Shown: positions 55,213-64,000 of the stretch, one piece after another
Layout of the letters: every line of letters starts with the position of its first letter
How positions within the stretch are numbered: the stretch's first letter is position 1
Assembly (NCBI RefSeq): GCF_000381905.1
Contig: NZ_KB907246.1
Location: 124,001-188,000, forward strand
DNA from: Paenibacillus fonticola DSM 21315
Lineage (GTDB): Bacteria; Bacillota; Bacilli; Paenibacillales; Paenibacillaceae
Direction of reading: 5' to 3'
Length of the DNA: 64,000 nt
The notes under the pieces: model-generated
Databases searched by the model: none
The model's input: only the letters and a program-made list of their open reading frames with translations
What the model was told of the DNA's origin: nothing
Position numbers and translations under genes: made by a program

Positions 55213-56511
55213 ATGGCACAAAGTGAGCTTAAAGAGGCAAAGGGATTCACGGCTAATAACAATAGCGCAAAAAGCACTCATAGCACTAGCAGTGCGGACA
55301 GTTTAAGCAGCACTAACAGTGCAGCAAACACAAAGAGCGCATTGTTTCCAAGCTATGCCCGCTATCCAATCAGTCTCGTCAAAGGACATGGCAGTTGGCT
55401 TTGGGATGATCAGGGGAACCGGTATCTCGACTTTATGAGCGGTCTTGCGGTTACGAATTTGGGGCATGCCCCGGAGAAGGTAACGGCTAAGGTTAAAGCT
55501 CAGCTCGATGAGCTGTGGCACGTATCGAACCTGTTCCATATTCCCCAGCAGGAGAAGGCTGCGCAGCTGTTGACGCAGGTTAGTTGTGCGGATGTCGTGT
55601 TTTTTTGCAACAGCGGGGCGGAGGCGAATGAAGCGGCGATCAAGCTGGCGCGCCGTTATCACCAGAAGGTGAAGGGAACGGATCGCTACGAGGTTATCAC
55701 TTTCGAGCAATCGTTCCACGGCCGCACGCTGGCTACGCTGACAGCGACCGGGCAGCAGAAGGTGAAGGACGGATTCCTGCCGCTGCCAGAGGGCTTTAAA
55801 ACAGTGCCTATGCATGACCTGGAGGCCGTTAAGGCGGCGATTGGGCCGCATACGGCGGCAATTATGCTGGAGATGATTCAGGCCGAGGGCGGCGTATATC
55901 CGGTGGATTCCGGATTCGTTAACGAACTGGCCGCGCTTTGTAAGAAGGAGGGCCTCCTGTTGATTGTGGATGAGGTGCAGACAGGGATGGGCCGGACGGG
56001 CAAATGGTTTGCCCACGAGCATTACGGGATCGAGCCTGACATTTTCACCTCGGCGAAAGGTATCGCGAGCGGACTTCCTGTTGGTGCGATGCTGGCTAAG
56101 GAATATTTGCGCGAGGCGTTCACCCCGGGCAGCCATGCGACAACGTTCGGAGGCAATCCAGTCGCTGTAGCCGCAGTCATCGCTACGATGGAAACGATGC
56201 TGGAGGACGGTATTCCGCAGCGTGCCGAGGAACTGGGCAACTATTTGCGCGAGCGTCTGCAAGCGGCGTTCCAGGATGAGCCGTTCGTGAAGGAGATTCG
56301 CGGCATAGGCTTGCTGATCGGTATCGAATGTGCCGAACCGGTGGCGGAACTGGTTGCTGAGGGGCAGAAGAAAAAGCTGCTGTTCGTTACAGCCGGACCT
56401 AATGTCATCCGCTTGCTGCCGAACCTGAACGTGAGCCGGGAGGAAATTGATCAAGCGGTGGATACACTCGTGGCGATTATTTCTGCCCATACATCCAAGG
56501 AGGAAGTGTAA
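55213..56511 (+). CDS. argD: Acetylornithine aminotransferase
   Basis: ArgD is a PLP enzyme making N-acetylornithine. I use ATG 55213, about 10 nt after ATAGGAG; TTG 55204 is too close to it. The 432-residue product has 'FFCNSGAEANEAAIKLARRY', 'LIVDEVQTGMGRTGKWFAHE' and the PLP lysine in FTSAKGIASGLPVGAM. Residues ~10-45 are a Ser/Asn/Thr/Ala-rich spacer ('NNNSAKSTHSTSSADSLSST') not expected in this family, encoded by degenerate AGCACT/AGCAGT repeats (about 55260-55345). Confidence 0.95.
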   Translation: MAQSELKEAKGFTANNNSAKSTHSTSSADSLSSTNSAANTKSALFPSYARYPISLVKGHGSWLWDDQGNRYLDFMSGLAVTNLGHAPEKVTAKVKAQLDELWHVSNLFHIPQQEKAAQLLTQVSCADVVFFCNSGAEANEAAIKLARRYHQKVKGTDRYEVITFEQSFHGRTLATLTATGQQKVKDGFLPLPEGFKTVPMHDLEAVKAAIGPHTAAIMLEMIQAEGGVYPVDSGFVNELAALCKKEGLLLIVDEVQTGMGRTGKWFAHEHYGIEPDIFTSAKGIASGLPVGAMLAKEYLREAFTPGSHATTFGGNPVAVAAVIATMETMLEDGIPQRAEELGNYLRERLQAAFQDEPFVKEIRGIGLLIGIECAEPVAELVAEGQKKKLLFVTAGPNVIRLLPNLNVSREEIDQAVDTLVAIISAHTSKEEV

Positions 56512-56512
56512 C

Positions 56513-57478
56513 ATGAGTCAAACCGAAGGAACGAAGCAGACTACATTTAATTTGAGCGGCCGGGATTTTATCGAGCTCAATGATTATACGACTGAAGAAA
56601 TTCAATATTTGATCGATTTGGCGATCGAAATCAAGAAAAAGCAGAAGAACGGGGAAGCTTACGAGCCGCTGAAGGGGAAAACCGTAGGACTCATTTTCGA
56701 GAAGTCTTCTACACGGACGCGGGTATCTTTCGAAGTGGGCACATACCAGCTTGGGGGCCATGCCTTATTCCTGAGCAAAAATGATATTCAGCTCGGCCGG
56801 GGTGAGACAATCGCTGATACGGCGGCGGTGATGTCGAGATATTTGGACGGTATTATGATCCGGACTTTCGGCCACGAGAACGTCGTTGATTTGGCCCGTT
56901 ATTCTTCCGTACCTGTAATCAACGGTCTTAGCGATCAGGCCCACCCTTGTCAGGTGCTCGCCGACTTCCAGACGATATATGAGTACAAGGGAGCTCTGAA
57001 AGGCCTGAAGCTGGCTTACATCGGCGATGGCAACAATATGGCGCATTCTCTGATGATCGGCGGCGCGAAGCTGGGGGTTCACGTATCCGTAGCCAGCCCG
57101 GAGGGCTATGAGCCCGATGAAAAGGTGACAGCTGAAGCCCAGCAAATCGCCAAGGAGACCGGAGCGGTCATTGAGATTGTCCGTGACCCGAAAGCGGCTG
57201 TAGAGCAGGCTGACGTCATTTATACAGACGTATGGGCCAGCATGGGCTTTGAGGAAGAGCAGAAGGCGCGTGAGGCTGCTTTTGCTGACTTTCAGGTCAA
57301 TGAAGAGCTGGCGAAGCATGCCAAGCCTGACTACTTGTTCATGCACTGTTTGCCGGCCCACCGCGGCGAGGAAGTGAGTGAAGGGGTTATCGACGGCAAG
57401 AACTCGATTATTTTTGACCAGGCTGAGAACCGCCTTCATGCGCAGAAGGCGCTTATGGCAGCGCTGATCGGATCCTAG
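56513..57478 (+). CDS. argF: Ornithine carbamoyltransferase
   Basis: ArgF makes citrulline from ornithine and carbamoyl phosphate. The start is ATG 56513, 1 nt after the argD stop, with AAGGAGG inside argD. The 321-residue product has the carbamoyl-phosphate loop SSTRTRVSFE, 'GLSDQAHPCQVLADFQTIYE' and HCLPAHRG. No carAB genes are in the window, so carbamoyl phosphate comes from elsewhere. Confidence 0.96.
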   Translation: MSQTEGTKQTTFNLSGRDFIELNDYTTEEIQYLIDLAIEIKKKQKNGEAYEPLKGKTVGLIFEKSSTRTRVSFEVGTYQLGGHALFLSKNDIQLGRGETIADTAAVMSRYLDGIMIRTFGHENVVDLARYSSVPVINGLSDQAHPCQVLADFQTIYEYKGALKGLKLAYIGDGNNMAHSLMIGGAKLGVHVSVASPEGYEPDEKVTAEAQQIAKETGAVIEIVRDPKAAVEQADVIYTDVWASMGFEEEQKAREAAFADFQVNEELAKHAKPDYLFMHCLPAHRGEEVSEGVIDGKNSIIFDQAENRLHAQKALMAALIGS

Positions 57479-57529
57479 AACGCACTGCAGCGTATGTTCC
57501 CGAGTAACGAACTAAGACAAAGGACTGTA

Positions 57530-57660
57530 CAACAGCCGGACAGGGCAACCAAGGGCAACAAGAGCTAACAAGGGTCGAACGGGCAACCGAGGGCGGCAAG
57601 AGCCGAACAAGGGTCGAACGGGGCAACCAAGGGCAACAAGACCAACAAGGACCAAACAAC
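57530..57660 (+). repeat. GGGCAACCAAGGGCAACAAG-type degenerate repeat tract
   Basis: The argF-argG gap holds imperfect copies of AAGGGCAACAAGAGC and CAAGGGTCGAACGGGCAACC. No gene. Confidence 0.75.
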
Positions 57661-57704
57661 AGCATTTTTAATGGCGACAAAAAGTAACAGGAGGATCATT
57701 CATT

Positions 57705-58940
57705 ATGGCAAAAAATAAAATCGTGCTTGCCTACTCTGGCGGCTTGGATACATCAATCATTCTCAAATGGCTTAAGGAAACCTATGATGCCGAAATAATC
57801 GCCTTCACGGCAGATATCGGCCAGAAAGAAGAGCTGGACGGACTGGAAGACAAAGCGCTGGCCACAGGTGCTTCCAAAGTCTATATTGACGATCTGCGCG
57901 AGGAATTTGCAAAAGACTTTATTTATCCGATGTTCCAGGCTGGCGCCATGTATGAGGGACAATATTTGCTCGGCACGAGCATTGCCCGTCCGTTGATCGC
58001 GAAGCGCATGGTCGACATTGCCCGTGCGGAGGGCGCGACGGCTATCGCTCACGGTGCTACAGGCAAGGGGAATGACCAGGTGAGATTTGAGCTCGCGGCT
58101 GCGGCACTGGCGCCGGAAATCAATGTAATCGCCCCATGGCGTCTCAGCGAATTCCGGGACCGCTTCCCGGGGCGCGCCGAGATGATCGCTTATGCGGAAG
58201 CAAACGGCATACCGGTAACCGCATCGGCGGCCAAATCCTACTCCATGGACCGCAACCTGCTGCATATCAGCTATGAGAGCGGCGTGCTTGAAGATCCTTG
58301 GTTTGATGCCAGCGCCGAGGAGAGCAAAGATATGTATTTGCTTAGCGTTTCTCCTGAAGATGCGCCGGACCAGCCGGAATACTTGGAGCTGGAATTCGAG
58401 AAGGGCGATTGCATCGGCTTGAACGGGCAGCGTCTTGAGCCACTGGCCGTGATGGAGAAGCTGAATGAGCTTGGCGGCAAACACGGCATCGGCCGCGTGG
58501 ACATGGTTGAGAACCGTTTTGTCGGCATGAAGAGCCGCGGTGTTTATGAGACGCCGGGGGGAACGATTCTTTTTAGCGCGCATCGCAAAATGGAATCCCT
58601 CACGATGGACCGCGAAGTGATGAACCTGCGCGACAGCCTGATCACCCGGTACAGCACGCTCGTGTACAATGGTTTCTGGTTCGCTCCGGAACGGCTGGCG
58701 ATGCAGGCGCTCGTGACAGAGAGCCAGAAGAATGTAACGGGTACCGTGCGCGTTAAGCTGTATAAAGGCAACGTTATCGCCGCTGGGGTCAAAAGCCCGG
58801 TCAGCTTGTACAACCCGGACATCGCCACGATGGAAGCTGACCCGACCGAAGCATACGACCAAGGGGATGCAACCGGATTTATCCGCCTAAATGCGCTGCG
58901 CCTGAAAGTAAGTTCCGGTGTAGAGCAAAGCGGCAAATAG
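57705..58940 (+). CDS. argG: Argininosuccinate synthase
   Basis: ArgG condenses citrulline and aspartate using ATP. The 411-residue product has the P-loop [16 protein letters not shown] at the N-terminus, '[17 protein letters not shown]' and '[19 protein letters not shown]'. The start is ATG 57705 after AGGAGG. It is separated from argF by a repeat tract but is co-oriented. Confidence 0.97.
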   Translation: MAKNKIVLAYSGGLDTSIILKWLKETYDAEIIAFTADIGQKEELDGLEDKALATGASKVYIDDLREEFAKDFIYPMFQAGAMYEGQYLLGTSIARPLIAKRMVDIARAEGATAIAHGATGKGNDQVRFELAAAALAPEINVIAPWRLSEFRDRFPGRAEMIAYAEANGIPVTASAAKSYSMDRNLLHISYESGVLEDPWFDASAEESKDMYLLSVSPEDAPDQPEYLELEFEKGDCIGLNGQRLEPLAVMEKLNELGGKHGIGRVDMVENRFVGMKSRGVYETPGGTILFSAHRKMESLTMDREVMNLRDSLITRYSTLVYNGFWFAPERLAMQALVTESQKNVTGTVRVKLYKGNVIAAGVKSPVSLYNPDIATMEADPTEAYDQGDATGFIRLNALRLKVSSGVEQSGK

Positions 58941-59079
58941 ACGACACAGCCGGCTTGGCTGGCATGATGGTGTTTTTTTATACTGAACCTGTGGCCGTTG
59001 ACCTGATGAATTACTTCATAATCAAGAAGTATGCACGGGGAAACGGCTTGAGGTTTGAAACAGACAAGGAGTGGATCAG

Positions 59080-60495
59080 GTGAGCAAGCTGTGGGGAGGC
59101 CGCTTTACGAAGCAAACCAATAAGTTAGTTGAACAATATACCGCATCTATCGGCTTTGACAAAGCGCTGGCGGAAGAGGATGTGCAGGGAAGCCTGGCGC
59201 ATGTCACTATGCTGGCCAAGTGTGGAATCGTCCCTGAAGAAGAAGCCGAGAAAATCAAGGAAGGATTGCTGGCCGTTCTGCAAAAAATCCGCCGCGGAGA
59301 GCTGGAGTACTCGGTCTCGGACGAAGATATTCACATGAATATCGAGAAACACCTGATTGAAGAGGTGGGACCGGTTGGAGGCAAGCTCCATACGGGCCGC
59401 AGCCGCAATGATCAGGTAGCGACGGATATGCACTTGTACTTGCGCAAGCGGGTCGTCGAGTTCGTCGGATTGCTCCATGATTTGCAGGAAGCGCTGATCG
59501 GACAAGCCAAAGCGAACCTGGATACGATTGTACCGGGTTATACCCATTTGCAGCGCGCCCAGCCGATCCTGTTCGCTCACCATTTACTGGCTTATGTATC
59601 GATGTTCCAGAGGGATGCGGAACGCCTGCAGGACAGCTACAAGCGGATTAACGTCCTGCCGCTGGGAGCGGGGGCTTTGGCGGGAACGACCTTCCCGATC
59701 GATCGCCATTTTGTGGCCGAGCAGCTTCATTTTGACAGCGTTTATGAGAACAGCCTGGATGCGGTAAGCGACCGCGACTTTATTCTGGAATTTCTGGCCG
59801 ATGCGTCGATTCTTATGATGCACTTATCCCGCCTGAGTGAAGAGCTCGTCATGTGGAGCAGCACAGAATTCCGCTTTATCGAGCTGGATGACGCCTTCTG
59901 TACGGGCAGCAGCATTATGCCGCAGAAGAAAAACCCTGATGTACCCGAGCTGGTTCGCGGCAAGACTGGCCGTGTCTACGGTAATTTGATGGGCTTGCTG
60001 ACGGTGCTGAAATCCCTGCCGCTGGCTTACAACAAGGACATGCAGGAGGATAAGGAAGGCATGTTCGATACGGTGGCTACACTGCAGGGGGCGCTGCAAT
60101 TGTTTGCTCCGATGATCGCCACGATGAAGGTGAACAAGGAGCAAATGCGCGAGGCGGTCAATAAAGACTTCTCCAATGCGACCGACATCGCCGACTTTCT
60201 GGCCAATAAGGGCTTGCCGTTCCGCCAGGCACATGAGGTGATCGGCAAGACGGTGCTGTATTGCATTCAGCACGACAAATACTTGCTGGACCTGTCTCTG
60301 GACGAATTCAAGCAATTTTCGCCATTATTCGACGACAGCATCTATGAAGTACTGCAGCCGGAGACGGTCGTTAATGCCCGGAATGTATACGGGGGCACGG
60401 CAACCGCTCAGGTTACAGCAGCTATCGGCCGGGCGGAAGAGAAATTGCAGGCCACGGAGCAATGGGTTCAGGAGTATTTGGAGAAAAGCAAATAG
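59080..60495 (+). CDS. argH: Argininosuccinate lyase
   Basis: ArgH releases arginine and fumarate. I use GTG 59080, 8 nt after AAGGAG; GTG 59071 overlaps the ribosome binding site. The 471-residue product has '[19 protein letters not shown]' and the lyase signature [12 protein letters not shown]. Last gene of the arginine cluster, before a terminator. Confidence 0.97.
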   Translation: MSKLWGGRFTKQTNKLVEQYTASIGFDKALAEEDVQGSLAHVTMLAKCGIVPEEEAEKIKEGLLAVLQKIRRGELEYSVSDEDIHMNIEKHLIEEVGPVGGKLHTGRSRNDQVATDMHLYLRKRVVEFVGLLHDLQEALIGQAKANLDTIVPGYTHLQRAQPILFAHHLLAYVSMFQRDAERLQDSYKRINVLPLGAGALAGTTFPIDRHFVAEQLHFDSVYENSLDAVSDRDFILEFLADASILMMHLSRLSEELVMWSSTEFRFIELDDAFCTGSSIMPQKKNPDVPELVRGKTGRVYGNLMGLLTVLKSLPLAYNKDMQEDKEGMFDTVATLQGALQLFAPMIATMKVNKEQMREAVNKDFSNATDIADFLANKGLPFRQAHEVIGKTVLYCIQHDKYLLDLSLDEFKQFSPLFDDSIYEVLQPETVVNARNVYGGTATAQVTAAIGRAEEKLQATEQWVQEYLEKSK

Positions 60496-60561
60496 AGGAT
60501 AGTATACAGCAGACTGGAGTATAGCGTGCTTAAAGCAAATGTACCAAAAGCAAGTATACGT

Positions 60562-60602
60562 AAAGCAGGTTTTGTCCTTAGGGGCAGAATCTGCTTTTTT
60601 TA
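60562..60602 (+). terminator. Terminator of the arginine cluster
   Basis: AAAGCAGGTTTTG (60562-60574) pairs with CAGAATCTGCTTT (60585-60597), two wobbles, followed by a T run. Confidence 0.88.
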
Positions 60603-61180
60603 GTTGTCGGGAAGTAAAATTCGTGCTAGAACCATCTGTCTAGTATTACCTCCTATCTCCTAAAAAACATGTATAGTCAACTAAGAAAGGAAATGAAAAT
60701 ACAGCAAATTAACATTATTTTCAGAATATTTTCATAAAACTATAAAAAATCAGTAGATTTTTGTCGAAGATAGATATATAGAATCATTGACTAAAGTGAT
60801 TTTTAGCAATCTGGCTAGTCATTTGGAGCCAAAAAATCAGACATCATGACAAAAACATAACTATAAAAAAAAGAGAAAAGCTACTTGGATAGGAGTAAGA
60901 GATCTGTAATTAGCAGTGAGCAGGCTGAAAGGGGGACGAAGCGAAGAGCTTCATGCGGAGTGATGGTGGAGTGAAGAACCCTATTTTTGGAGACGGACGA
61001 ATTAGTGCGCCATGCACGGACACAATGCACACCATGCACCATAATTGATATATTAATGCAGTTTAATCTATTTAGTCATCTTGTACGATCCAGCGGCAAT
61101 TAAAATTTTGCAGCTAATGTAAATCGTACAGTAAATCAACGAGTGGCTTCCTGTTCACGGAAGTTAAGGGGGAGAAGGAT
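60603..61180. other. Gene-free stretch before the chemoreceptor
   Basis: A/T-rich, with a small hairpin AAAAATC-AGTA-GATTTTT near 60747-60764. I find no good sigma-D or sigma-A promoter and no riboswitch fold that I can name; the chemoreceptor promoter must be somewhere here. Confidence 0.4.
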
Positions 61181-63178
61181 TTGCGTAAGTTTTGGTCGGG
61201 GTTGAAGAAATTTGTCGAGTTTAACTCGCTCCGCAATCGCTTGTTAGTTATTTTTACTCTAATGCTGATTATACCTAACCTGCTAATCGTCATCACAGGT
61301 ATATCAAGCGCCAGAAATGAATTGGAGTCCAAGATCGAGAATGCTGCCAGAACGAGCGTTGAATTAATGAATGAGACGCTTAATTTGTCCGTGGGGGCAC
61401 AGGTTGAAAATGTTGAGCAGCTAGTAGAGCAAATCAGCTCCCGCCAGATTGATGAGCAGTCGCCTGAAGTGAAGGAACTGATGGAGCTGTTCATGGCGAA
61501 GCACCCTGGACTTGAGCTGCTTACCGTAGGCAACAATAACAAGGCTTTTATTAAGGCGCCGGATCCAGGGCCGCACGAGTATGATCCGACAGAAAGAGAC
61601 TGGTATAAGGCCGCTCTTGCAGACCCGAAAAATACCGTCCTTATCGATCCATTCAAATCGAGTACTACGGGAAATCATAATCTGTATATCAGCCGGGCGC
61701 TTCCGGATGGCCAAGGCGCTGTTACAGTATCTTTTAATATGGCAAAAATCAATGAGTTCACTAAAAACGTGGAGATCGGCAGCAAAGGATATGTATATAT
61801 TCTTGATCGCGGCAGCAAATATACTTATCATCCGAACTATGAACCAGGAGCAGAAGCTACAGCGGAATACATAGCGGAGATCCAGGCGATGGAATCGGGT
61901 TTTATCGATTACAAAAATGAACTGACCGGCCATCCTCAGCGGGGCTATGTTGTCACAAATGAACTGACGGGTCTAAAAATAATCGGTGTACTAGAAGTAA
62001 ACGAGTTCGCCGAGGCGACAGCGCCGATTATGTGGACCTCCATTATTGTGCTTGGTGCAGCCTTGATTGTATCGGGAATTTTACTGTTTTTCATCATCCG
62101 GAGCGTAACTCGTCCGATTGAAGCGTTGAACCGTTCGGCTAAACGTGTCGGAGAAGGTTATCTGAACGAGGAAGTTCAAATTAATCGTAAGGATGAGGTT
62201 GGCCAGTTGGCCGGGAACTACAATGAGATGGTCGCCTCTATTCGCGGCATGGTCATGGACATTGCGGAAATATCAAGTCAGCTTGCCACTTCCAGTGAAG
62301 AATTGACGGCGGGCACAGAGCAAAATGCTAAATCCGTGGAGCACGTTGTTGAATTGGTGCAGGATTCGTCCGAAGGGGCGGAGAGACAAGCGGCAGTGTC
62401 GATAGAAAGTGCCAAGACAATGGAAGAGATGACGCAGGGCATCTATAAAATTGCTGAAGCGTCAGGAGAAATTGTCGACTCGTCGTCTCAAACGGTGAAG
62501 GATGTTCGTTACGGTAATGAAAAGGTAGAGCTGGTTGGGCTGCAGATGGATGAAATCCGGCGGTCCACGCGGGAGTCGGCCGAGTTGATGCACCGTATGA
62601 ATGAACTTAGCGCCCATATCGCCGGCATGAGCACTGCGATATCGGATATCGCGGTCCAAACGAATTTGCTGGCTCTGAATGCAGCTATCGAGGCCGCTCG
62701 CGCTGGGGAGGACGGCCGGGGCTTCTCTGTCGTTGCCGGTGAAGTACGGAAGCTGGCCGAGCAATCCAGAGAGACCGCAGAGCTAATCGGGGAGGACATC
62801 GTTCAGATGACCAGTTTGACAGAGAAGGCCTACGCGGTAATGAACCAGGAGGTAACCGCCAGCGTCGAACGCGGCATTACGGTCGCCGCAGAAACGCAAA
62901 GTGCTTTCGAGCAAATTGAGAAATCCACCCGGCATATTTCCGAGCAGATTCACGATGTATCAGCGATTACGCAGCAAATGTCAGCGAGTGCTGAGGAAAT
63001 TGCCAATTCTGTTAAGCACATTTCGGAAACTTCGAAGCAAAGCCTGGATTCCTTCCAGAGTGTCACCGCTGCAACTGAGGAGCAGTTGGCCTCCATGGAG
63101 GAGATTTCGTCGGCCTCCGAAGGACTCGCCCGCATGGCCGCAGACATGCAAACGAAGATCGAGCATTTCAAGGTATAA
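61181..63178 (+). CDS. Methyl-accepting chemotaxis protein
   Basis: This is a transmembrane chemoreceptor of 665 residues. The start is TTG 61181 after GGGGGAGAAGG. Domains: TM1 ('[20 protein letters not shown]'); an extracellular dCache-like sensor (~45-275) with '[20 protein letters not shown]' and '[10 protein letters not shown]'; TM2 ('[20 protein letters not shown]'); HAMP ('[20 protein letters not shown]'); and a long signalling coiled coil with the tip '[20 protein letters not shown]'. The ligand is unknown. It feeds the CheA pathway controlling the flagella encoded upstream. Confidence 0.95.
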   Translation: MRKFWSGLKKFVEFNSLRNRLLVIFTLMLIIPNLLIVITGISSARNELESKIENAARTSVELMNETLNLSVGAQVENVEQLVEQISSRQIDEQSPEVKELMELFMAKHPGLELLTVGNNNKAFIKAPDPGPHEYDPTERDWYKAALADPKNTVLIDPFKSSTTGNHNLYISRALPDGQGAVTVSFNMAKINEFTKNVEIGSKGYVYILDRGSKYTYHPNYEPGAEATAEYIAEIQAMESGFIDYKNELTGHPQRGYVVTNELTGLKIIGVLEVNEFAEATAPIMWTSIIVLGAALIVSGILLFFIIRSVTRPIEALNRSAKRVGEGYLNEEVQINRKDEVGQLAGNYNEMVASIRGMVMDIAEISSQLATSSEELTAGTEQNAKSVEHVVELVQDSSEGAERQAAVSIESAKTMEEMTQGIYKIAEASGEIVDSSSQTVKDVRYGNEKVELVGLQMDEIRRSTRESAELMHRMNELSAHIAGMSTAISDIAVQTNLLALNAAIEAARAGEDGRGFSVVAGEVRKLAEQSRETAELIGEDIVQMTSLTEKAYAVMNQEVTASVERGITVAAETQSAFEQIEKSTRHISEQIHDVSAITQQMSASAEEIANSVKHISETSKQSLDSFQSVTAATEEQLASMEEISSASEGLARMAADMQTKIEHFKV

Positions 63179-63230
63179 GAGGATCGGGCATTTCAAAGTA
63201 TACATTGAATAGAGCAGCGTCTGGGTAACT

Positions 63231-63304
63231 AAAATGCACCCTTTAGAACTTTATCGGATAAACCATCACGGTTTAACCGATGAGTTCTAGGGGGCATTTT
63301 TTAT
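63231..63304 (+). terminator. Long hairpin terminator of the chemoreceptor gene
   Basis: AAAATGC.CCCTTTAGAACT ... ATCGG..AAACC pairs with GGTTT..CCGAT.AGTTCTAGGGGGCATTTT, an interrupted ~30-bp stem followed by a T run. Confidence 0.8.
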
Positions 63305-63404
63305 GAGATTAGAGGCTGAAGGCTCAACGAAGCTTGCGAAAGAGGAGAATATAGAAAGAAAAGAGTTTTTTAGGATAAGTAGATTAACTGTATTAATTTT
63401 GTAT

Positions 63405-63430
63405 TAAATTCCCTTAAATCCAGCCGATAA
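63405..63430 (+). promoter_or_regulatory. Sigma-D promoter of the terminal lipoprotein gene
   Basis: TAAA (63405-63408), 14-bp spacer, GCCGATAA (63423-63430). Both boxes match the sigma-D consensus, and the start codon is 43 bp downstream. Confidence 0.75.
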
Positions 63431-63473
63431 AGATAGAATGTCAACTAAAACAAGGTGAGAGGGGGGGATGGAA

Positions 63474-64000
63474 ATGAAGAAGAGAATCCTGGTTGTTTTG
63501 ATGGTTGTAGTTCTCATCAGCGGATGTGGCCAAGCTGCTAAACTGAAGCCGGATGCTTTTTTGGACAGAGATATGTGTATTGAGTCGATTCACGAGCGGG
63601 GAACGAATATTTGTTTTGGTATGAGTCGAACAGAAGTGGAAAGCATTTTGGGGCCAGGCGAAGGGGATGATATTGAGCAGCGCTATGATGCTGCAACGAT
63701 TTATTATCGTAATGATAAAATTGTTGGCATCCAGTTAACCGAGGAATTCTGGTTTCAGACACCAAGGGGGATTCACGTAGGTTCGACGAAGGAAGAAGCC
63801 GAGGAACGATACGGCAGCCGATATATGCATCCTGCCACGCCGAATGGAATGTTATACAGTTTTTATCAATTTAATAACAACCCGCTAGGGCTTCAAGCCA
63901 TCAAAAGCAAAAAGTCAGATGAGGAAATGGAGGGGATTTATGAAATATGGATCATGGTAGACAAACAGGATGTTGTTAATAACATTAAGTTGCTGGATGA
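63474..64000 (+). CDS. Lipoprotein, 3' end outside window
   Basis: The frame is open from ATG 63474 to the window edge (175 complete codons). The start is 6 nt after a G-rich Shine-Dalgarno (GAGAGGGGGGG); ATG 63468 is in frame but too close. The product opens MKKRILVVLMVVVLISGCGQ, a lipoprotein signal with lipobox LISGC. The mature part has two 'GxSxxEVExxLG'-like units: 'FGMSRTEVESILGPGEGD' and 'HVGSTKEEAEERYGSRY', a pattern seen in SmpA/BamE-like and related small lipoproteins. Expression is probably with motility genes, given its sigma-D promoter. Function unknown. Confidence 0.8.
   Translation, partial: MKKRILVVLMVVVLISGCGQAAKLKPDAFLDRDMCIESIHERGTNICFGMSRTEVESILGPGEGDDIEQRYDAATIYYRNDKIVGIQLTEEFWFQTPRGIHVGSTKEEAEERYGSRYMHPATPNGMLYSFYQFNNNPLGLQAIKSKKSDEEMEGIYEIWIMVDKQDVVNNIKLLD

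Noticed and set aside
58947-58980. Terminator between argG and argH
   Set aside because: CAGCC/GGCTG makes only a 5-bp stem, with ~10 nt before the T run; not convincing.
60938-60990. c-di-GMP or other riboswitch before the chemoreceptor gene
   Set aside because: There is a small GAAGC/GCTTC hairpin but no conserved riboswitch core that I can recognise.

Overview
The window looks like chromosome of a Paenibacillus-type, spore-forming, motile Firmicute. The signs are SLH-domain cell-surface proteins, an alpha/beta-type spore protein, DegS-DegU, the comF-yvyF-flgM-flgN-flgK-flgL order, CsrA-FliW-flagellin, AGGAGG ribosome binding sites with frequent TTG and GTG starts, and sigma-D promoters (TAAA / GCCGATAA) in front of motility genes. 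The genus is inferred from gene content and protein resemblance only. I recognised no rRNA, tRNA, insertion sequence, phage or CRISPR.

Layout. 1-6.5 kb: the end of an S-layer-type protein, a six-repeat secreted protein, a small secreted protein and an unusual spore protein. 6.5-7.9 kb: metK behind a promoter that runs straight into a terminator. 8-9.3 kb: tandem repeats and small proteins. 9.6-13.6 kb: a 1330-residue SLH protein. 13.7-20.8 kb: an RND efflux operon (adaptor, pump, TetR regulator) divergent from a TolC-like gene. 20.9-23.5 kb: a gene-poor stretch of short-period repeats, ~85 bp palindromic elements and one frameshifted nuclease gene. 23.5-32.9 kb: a phosphodiester glycosidase-like exoprotein, degS-degU, a short membrane protein, comFA, comFC and yvyF. 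33-43.7 kb: flagellar genes flgM, flgN, flgK, flgL, a YviE-like gene, fliW, csrA, hag, a helical unknown, fliB, flaG, fliD, fliS and fliT. 44-50.4 kb: a cold-shock gene, hpf, secA, prfB (with its programmed +1 frameshift) and a YitT-family gene. 50.4-51.7 kb: a second gene-poor repeat region. 51.7-60.5 kb: argC, argJ, argB, argD, argF, argG and argH. 61-64 kb: a chemoreceptor and the start of a lipoprotein gene with its own sigma-D promoter.

How the genes fit together. The flagellar block forms a regulatory circuit: FlgM holds sigma-D, and sigma-D promoters drive flgM, hag, flaG-fliD-fliS-fliT, probably fliB, and the terminal lipoprotein. CsrA has a textbook hairpin site plus the Shine-Dalgarno in the hag leader, and FliW is encoded beside it. 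The sigma-D -10 of flgM is also the 5' arm of an intrinsic terminator, so upstream transcripts should stop there while flgM's own transcript would not. The arginine genes cover the pathway from N-acetylglutamate to arginine, behind a promoter with two candidate ARG boxes.

Most unusual: (i) a family of ~85 bp inverted-repeat elements in the repeat-rich gaps; (ii) many degenerate short-period repeat tracts, each gap with its own unit, with in-frame counterparts inside comFA, comFC and argD; (iii) the flgM promoter/terminator overlap.
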